A stretch of DNA of 9,064 nt, taken from positions 1 through 9,064 of the forward strand of contig DATDUP010000002.1 of NCBI GenBank assembly GCA_035290345.1, written 5' to 3'. The position numbers and the translations under genes are program-made. Shown here in pieces: positions 6,325 to 9,064 of this stretch. Each line of letters begins with the position of its first letter. The first letter of the stretch is position 1. A model generated the notes under the pieces. That model worked only from the letters and a program-made list of their open reading frames with translations, did no database searches and was not told where the DNA came from. Source of the DNA: DATDUP01 sp035290345. GTDB lineage: Bacteria > Patescibacteriota > Patescibacteriia > Magasanikbacterales > UBA922.

Positions 6325-6370
6325 AGGCAGTGCCCTGAGATATTAATTATTATTTTAAGCCCAAACCAAT

Positions 6371-7432
6371 ATGGCGAAAACGAGCGCGGAGAACAAAGGA
6401 AAATTGGCAGCAGCCCAGGTGGCGGTGGATCAGATAAGACAGCGTTATGGCGAAAACGCAATCATGAAATTTGGGGAGACAAGACGATCGTCAGTAGAGG
6501 CAGTGCCGACCGGCTCCATTTCTTTGGATATCGCTCTCGGAGTGGGTGGTGTTCCTCGGGGACGGGTGATTGAAGTCTTTGGCCCAGAGGCTAGCGGCAA
6601 AACAACTTTGGCCCAGCATGTGATTGCGCAAGTACAGAAAAAAGGCGGGATAGCTGCGTTTATAGATGCTGAACATGCTTTAGATCCAGATTATGCCAAG
6701 AAAATAGGCGTGGAAATAGATGACCTCCTCATTTCTCAGCCAGATACGGGCGAACAAGCTTTGGAAATTTTAGAAACCTTGGTGCGCTCCAATGCTGTAG
6801 ATGTGGTGGTATTAGATTCAGTGGCAGCTTTGGTTCCGAAAGCGGAAATTGAAGGAGAAATGGGTGACCAACACATGGGCCTTCAGGCACGGCTAATGAG
6901 TCAGGCCTTGCGCAAGTTGACCGGTGTCGTCAGTAAAACTAAGACAGTAGTAATTTTCATTAATCAAGTCCGCCATAAGATTGGAGTTTTCTTTGGTAAT
7001 CCCGAAACTACAACCGGGGGCAATGCTTTGAAGTTTTATTCTTCTTTGCGAATTGAGGTGAGACGTTCGGCACAGATTAAGCAGGGGGACAAGATTATCG
7101 GCAATCGGGTTAAGGTGAAAGTTGTGAAGAATAAGGTGGCCGCACCATTCAAAACTACAGAGTTTGACATTATGTATAATGAAGGCATTTCTTTGGCTGG
7201 AGATTTAGTCGACACAGGGGTAGTTTATAAGGTGATTAGCAAATCTGGAAACAGCTACGCCTATGGTGAAGAGAAACTTGGTGTGGGAAGAGAAAAAGCC
7301 AAGCAATATCTGCGTGAAAATCCACCGTTGATGGATAAGATCAGAAAAGATATTTGGGAAGTGGTGACTCGCGGAGAAGCGCCAGAAGAAGAACCGGGGG
7401 TGGCAGGAGAACAGGAAAGCTTGAGTGAATAA
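6371..7432 (+). CDS. recA: RecA recombinase
   Basis: RecA forms ATP-dependent filaments on single-stranded DNA in the cytoplasm, searches for homology and exchanges strands. In bacteria with an SOS system it also triggers LexA self-cleavage. The 353 residues equal the E. coli length. Visible motifs are the Walker [10 protein letters not shown] (71-79), [16 protein letters not shown] after it, [19 protein letters not shown] (Walker B strand and loop L1), and [20 protein letters not shown] leading to [10 protein letters not shown] (loop L2). The C-terminus is acidic ([15 protein letters not shown]), a usual regulatory feature. There is no intein or frameshift. The start is the ATG at 6371 ([12 protein letters not shown]); no Shine-Dalgarno sequence precedes it. 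It has its own promoter but no terminator separates it from the RodZ-like gene, so readthrough from ftsK is possible. Confidence 0.98.
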   Translation: MAKTSAENKGKLAAAQVAVDQIRQRYGENAIMKFGETRRSSVEAVPTGSISLDIALGVGGVPRGRVIEVFGPEASGKTTLAQHVIAQVQKKGGIAAFIDAEHALDPDYAKKIGVEIDDLLISQPDTGEQALEILETLVRSNAVDVVVLDSVAALVPKAEIEGEMGDQHMGLQARLMSQALRKLTGVVSKTKTVVIFINQVRHKIGVFFGNPETTTGGNALKFYSSLRIEVRRSAQIKQGDKIIGNRVKVKVVKNKVAAPFKTTEFDIMYNEGISLAGDLVDTGVVYKVISKSGNSYAYGEEKLGVGREKAKQYLRENPPLMDKIRKDIWEVVTRGEAPEEEPGVAGEQESLSE

Positions 7433-7445
7433 ATAGACAATAAAT

Positions 7446-7452
7446 AAGGAGG
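7446..7452 (+). promoter_or_regulatory. Strong Shine-Dalgarno sequence of the lamin-tail/OB gene
   Basis: AAGGAGG is a near-perfect complement of the 16S rRNA 3' end. It lies 4 bases before the ATG at 7457 and 14 bases after the recA stop. The ribosome it recruits would cover the hairpin at 7474-7497. Confidence 0.85.
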
Positions 7453-7456
7453 GGAT

Positions 7457-8776
7457 ATGAGATTGATTTATCTATCCCGCCTAATTGGCGGGATTTTCAT
7501 CCTTTGTTGTACTCAACCAGTTCTGGCCGCTGACTTAGAAATAATTCAAGTTTGTCCGACTGGTTGTGCGAGTCCGCCTTTACAATGGTTAGCCATAAGG
7601 AATCAAGGCTTGGTTGAGATTGATATTACACAATGGCGTTTGCAAGAGGGCGGCTCAGGGCACAAGATAAAGTCTGATCAGGGATCATCCTTGTTATTAT
7701 CTCAAGCCACGGCAATTGTGGCCCAAGATAGTCAGGCTTTTGTGGCGGCTCATCCTGAGGTTGGGTGCCCGGTAGTGGACAGTAGTTGGTCCACATTAAA
7801 AAAAGCAGGAGAACAATTGGGATTACGAAATCAGAGTAATGAATTAGTGGCTTCAGTGTTATATAAGCCGGTTGAACAGGAAATTTTACCTGTTGATTGT
7901 CGACCGTTGACCAGTGAAAGCGAAGGGGAGTTGGGATGGATAGAGAAACCGGATTTGGTCAAGATGGTGGAAGAAAAGAAAAAAGATAGCAGGACGAGCG
8001 AAGAGGATTTTGGTTCAACGTCTTTAACTAGCATCACCACACTTAAAGTTTTACCGCCTTCGTCTTCGGTTCTAATCAAAGGGGTGGTAGCTAGTTTGCC
8101 TGGGACTTTGTACAAGACAATAGTCTATCTTTTAGATGATAAGGGAGTGGGTGTCCCTTTGTATTTGGCCAATAAAAAGTGGCCAGAATTTCAGTTGGGT
8201 TCTGTGGTGGAAGTAATGGGGGAAGTCGTAAATATGAACGGAAAACTGAGGTTAAAGGTAAAAAAGGAAGAAGGCATTAAGATGGGAACAGATATTCGGC
8301 TTCCTTTACCGTTTTTACATTTAGCCTTGTCTGAATTGGAAGAAAGATTGATTGGTTGTCGATTACTAGTCGTTGGTGAAGTGACTGAGTCTCGGAAAAA
8401 CAGTTTTGTCCTTGATGATGGGACCGGAGAAATAAGAGTGGTGAATAAGCAGACCTCTCGTTTATGGTCTAAGCCAATGATTGGCGACCAAGTATCGGTT
8501 ATTGGTTTGTTAGAATTTCAGAATAATGAGTACGGACTTTGGGTCCAGGATCATGATGAACTTAAAATTCAGGCCTCAATGCCGAGTGGGGTACCTCCAG
8601 AAAATAAGGTTAGCTCGTCTTCAGTAACAATTGGGCCACCGCCAAAAGAGACGGAATGGGAATTTTTAATCGCAGCGATGGGAACAATCTTGGGGGTGAA
8701 ATTGGTTGGTAAAAGGAGCCGACAAAGAGTGGTGGATTGGTTGAAATTATCTCTTGGCCTTAACGAAAAGAAGTAG
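7457..8776 (+). CDS. Secreted, membrane-anchored lamin-tail domain plus tandem OB-fold protein
   Basis: A 439-residue exported protein with no catalytic motif that I can see. Residues 1-24 are a signal peptide (basic start, LIGGIFILCC core, cleavage after PVLA). Residues 25-137 resemble a lamin-tail (LTD) beta sandwich: LEIIQVCPTG, then QWLAIRNQGLVEIDITQWRL, ending LGLRNQSNELVASVLY. An acidic/Ser-rich linker (about 140-200) follows. Two regions then look like OB folds, about 204-270 (VLIKGVVASLPGTLYKTIVY, GSVVEVMGEVVNMNGKLRLK) and about 300-372 (RLLVVGEVTE, FVLDDGTGEIRVV, GDQVSVIGLLE). A Pro/Ser-rich stretch leads to a C-terminal membrane helix (about 402-417) and a basic tail, KRSRQRVVDWLK. 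LTDs occur in bacterial exported proteins, sometimes with nuclease or OB modules; OB folds often bind nucleic acid. Surface DNA binding is therefore possible but unproven. It sits 24 bases after recA with a strong Shine-Dalgarno sequence. Domain assignment was by eye. Confidence 0.85.
   Translation: MRLIYLSRLIGGIFILCCTQPVLAADLEIIQVCPTGCASPPLQWLAIRNQGLVEIDITQWRLQEGGSGHKIKSDQGSSLLLSQATAIVAQDSQAFVAAHPEVGCPVVDSSWSTLKKAGEQLGLRNQSNELVASVLYKPVEQEILPVDCRPLTSESEGELGWIEKPDLVKMVEEKKKDSRTSEEDFGSTSLTSITTLKVLPPSSSVLIKGVVASLPGTLYKTIVYLLDDKGVGVPLYLANKKWPEFQLGSVVEVMGEVVNMNGKLRLKVKKEEGIKMGTDIRLPLPFLHLALSELEERLIGCRLLVVGEVTESRKNSFVLDDGTGEIRVVNKQTSRLWSKPMIGDQVSVIGLLEFQNNEYGLWVQDHDELKIQASMPSGVPPENKVSSSSVTIGPPPKETEWEFLIAAMGTILGVKLVGKRSRQRVVDWLKLSLGLNEKK
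7474..7497 (+). terminator. Intrinsic-terminator-like hairpin inside the next gene's signal-peptide codons
   Basis: ATCCCGCC (7474-7481) and GGCGGGAT (7487-7494) form a perfect 8-bp stem around a TAATT loop, followed by a T-run at 7494-7497. It has the shape of the recA transcript terminator, yet it lies 15 bases inside the lamin-tail/OB gene and encodes part of its signal peptide (YLSRLIGGIF). The four-base T-run is short, so termination is probably partial. Confidence 0.65.
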
Positions 8777-8788
8777 GGTTGGTATAAT
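8760..8788 (+). promoter_or_regulatory. Promoter of the terminal lipoprotein gene
   Basis: A perfect TATAAT (8783-8788) is preceded by TGG (8780-8782), an extended -10. TTAACG (8760-8765) lies 17 bases upstream as a 4/6 -35. The promoter overlaps the last codons of the preceding gene. Transcription would start near 8795, about 3 bases from the ATG at 8798, so the mRNA is predicted to be essentially leaderless. Confidence 0.75.
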
Positions 8789-8797
8789 GACTTTACT

Positions 8798-9064
8798 ATG
8801 AAAAAAATATCCTCTCTTTTTACCGCTTGTGTTTTGGTTGGTTTGTTTTTAGTGATACTGGGTGGCTGTGGGGTCCAATCACCAGAGTTAAACACTCTTG
8901 ATTATAAATATCAGGAAGAGATTGTTAAACTTCAATCTTTGGTAAAGACCAAGAATGGAGCCAAGATGAAGGTGGTCATGGAAAGTATCTTGGCCTTGGT
9001 TGCGGAAATGGAAGCAGAAGATTTTGAGGGTGCCGAAGTGCTGTCCCCCCCGGCTGATTTTCCT
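8798..9064 (+). CDS. Putative lipoprotein, partial (3' end beyond window)
   Basis: Eighty-nine codons are present and the frame is open to the window edge. The start reads MKKISSLFTACVLVGLFLVI followed by LGGC, a canonical lipobox with Cys24 as the lipidation site. This predicts signal peptidase II cleavage and anchoring to the outer face of the cytoplasmic membrane. The visible mature part is polar and helix-prone (DYKYQEEIVKLQSLVKTKNG, then VVMESILALVAEMEAEDFEG). No family is recognisable from this fragment. There is no Shine-Dalgarno sequence: only nine bases separate the -10 box from the ATG, so initiation must be leaderless-type if that promoter is used. Confidence 0.8.
   Translation, partial: MKKISSLFTACVLVGLFLVILGGCGVQSPELNTLDYKYQEEIVKLQSLVKTKNGAKMKVVMESILALVAEMEAEDFEGAEVLSPPADFP

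Noticed and set aside
1..9064. CRISPR array, tRNA/rRNA genes, insertion sequences or programmed frameshifts
   Set aside because: No regularly spaced repeats, no tRNA-like cloverleaf or rRNA segment, no transposase, and all main reading frames are intact.

Overview
This window most likely comes from a member of the Candidate Phyla Radiation (Patescibacteria, Parcubacteria-like). That is an inference from several features: an ftsK / RodZ-like HTH-Ig protein / recA gene order, promoters with good sigma-70-type boxes in front of genes that lack a Shine-Dalgarno sequence, a K+-independent membrane pyrophosphatase, and a recA-linked secreted lamin-tail/OB-fold protein. TGA is used as a stop (by the minus-strand gene), and TAA and TAG by the others, so standard bacterial code 11 fits and the TGA-recoded Gracilibacteria/Absconditabacteria code does not. 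No rRNA, tRNA, CRISPR array, transposase or insertion sequence is visible.

Layout. Bases 1-161 hold an unexplained hairpin and the hppA promoter. hppA (162-2153, +) encodes a complete proton-pumping pyrophosphatase and ends at a strong, probably bidirectional terminator (2172-2206). A nested double hairpin (2230-2281) follows. Next comes a convergent orphan gene on the minus strand (2311-2850), richer in G+C than its surroundings and with its own Shine-Dalgarno sequence and promoter (2912-2942). The 345-base gap 2851-3195 holds that promoter, a DnaA-box match, a plus-strand promoter driving a candidate short structured RNA (about 3058-3118), and the ftsK promoter.

The second half is a plus-strand cluster. 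ftsK (DNA translocase) and a RodZ-like membrane HTH protein have no terminator between them and look cotranscribed. recA follows from its own TTGACA-17-TATGCT promoter. Fourteen bases after recA lies the Shine-Dalgarno sequence of a secreted, membrane-anchored lamin-tail/OB-fold protein, and an intrinsic-terminator-like hairpin sits inside the first codons of that gene. The last gene is a lipoprotein cut by the window end. It has its own extended -10 promoter so close to its ATG that the mRNA should be almost leaderless.

How the genes work together. FtsK (chromosome segregation), the RodZ-like protein (cell shape/division membrane anchor by family analogy) and RecA (recombinational repair) form a cell-cycle and DNA-maintenance group. 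The lamin-tail/OB protein and the lipoprotein are cell-surface products, and any role in handling extracellular DNA is only a hypothesis. The pyrophosphatase is an independent energy-conserving unit. The least explained parts are the minus-strand orphan gene with its hairpins, the short RNA candidate upstream of ftsK, and the terminator embedded in a signal-peptide coding sequence after recA.
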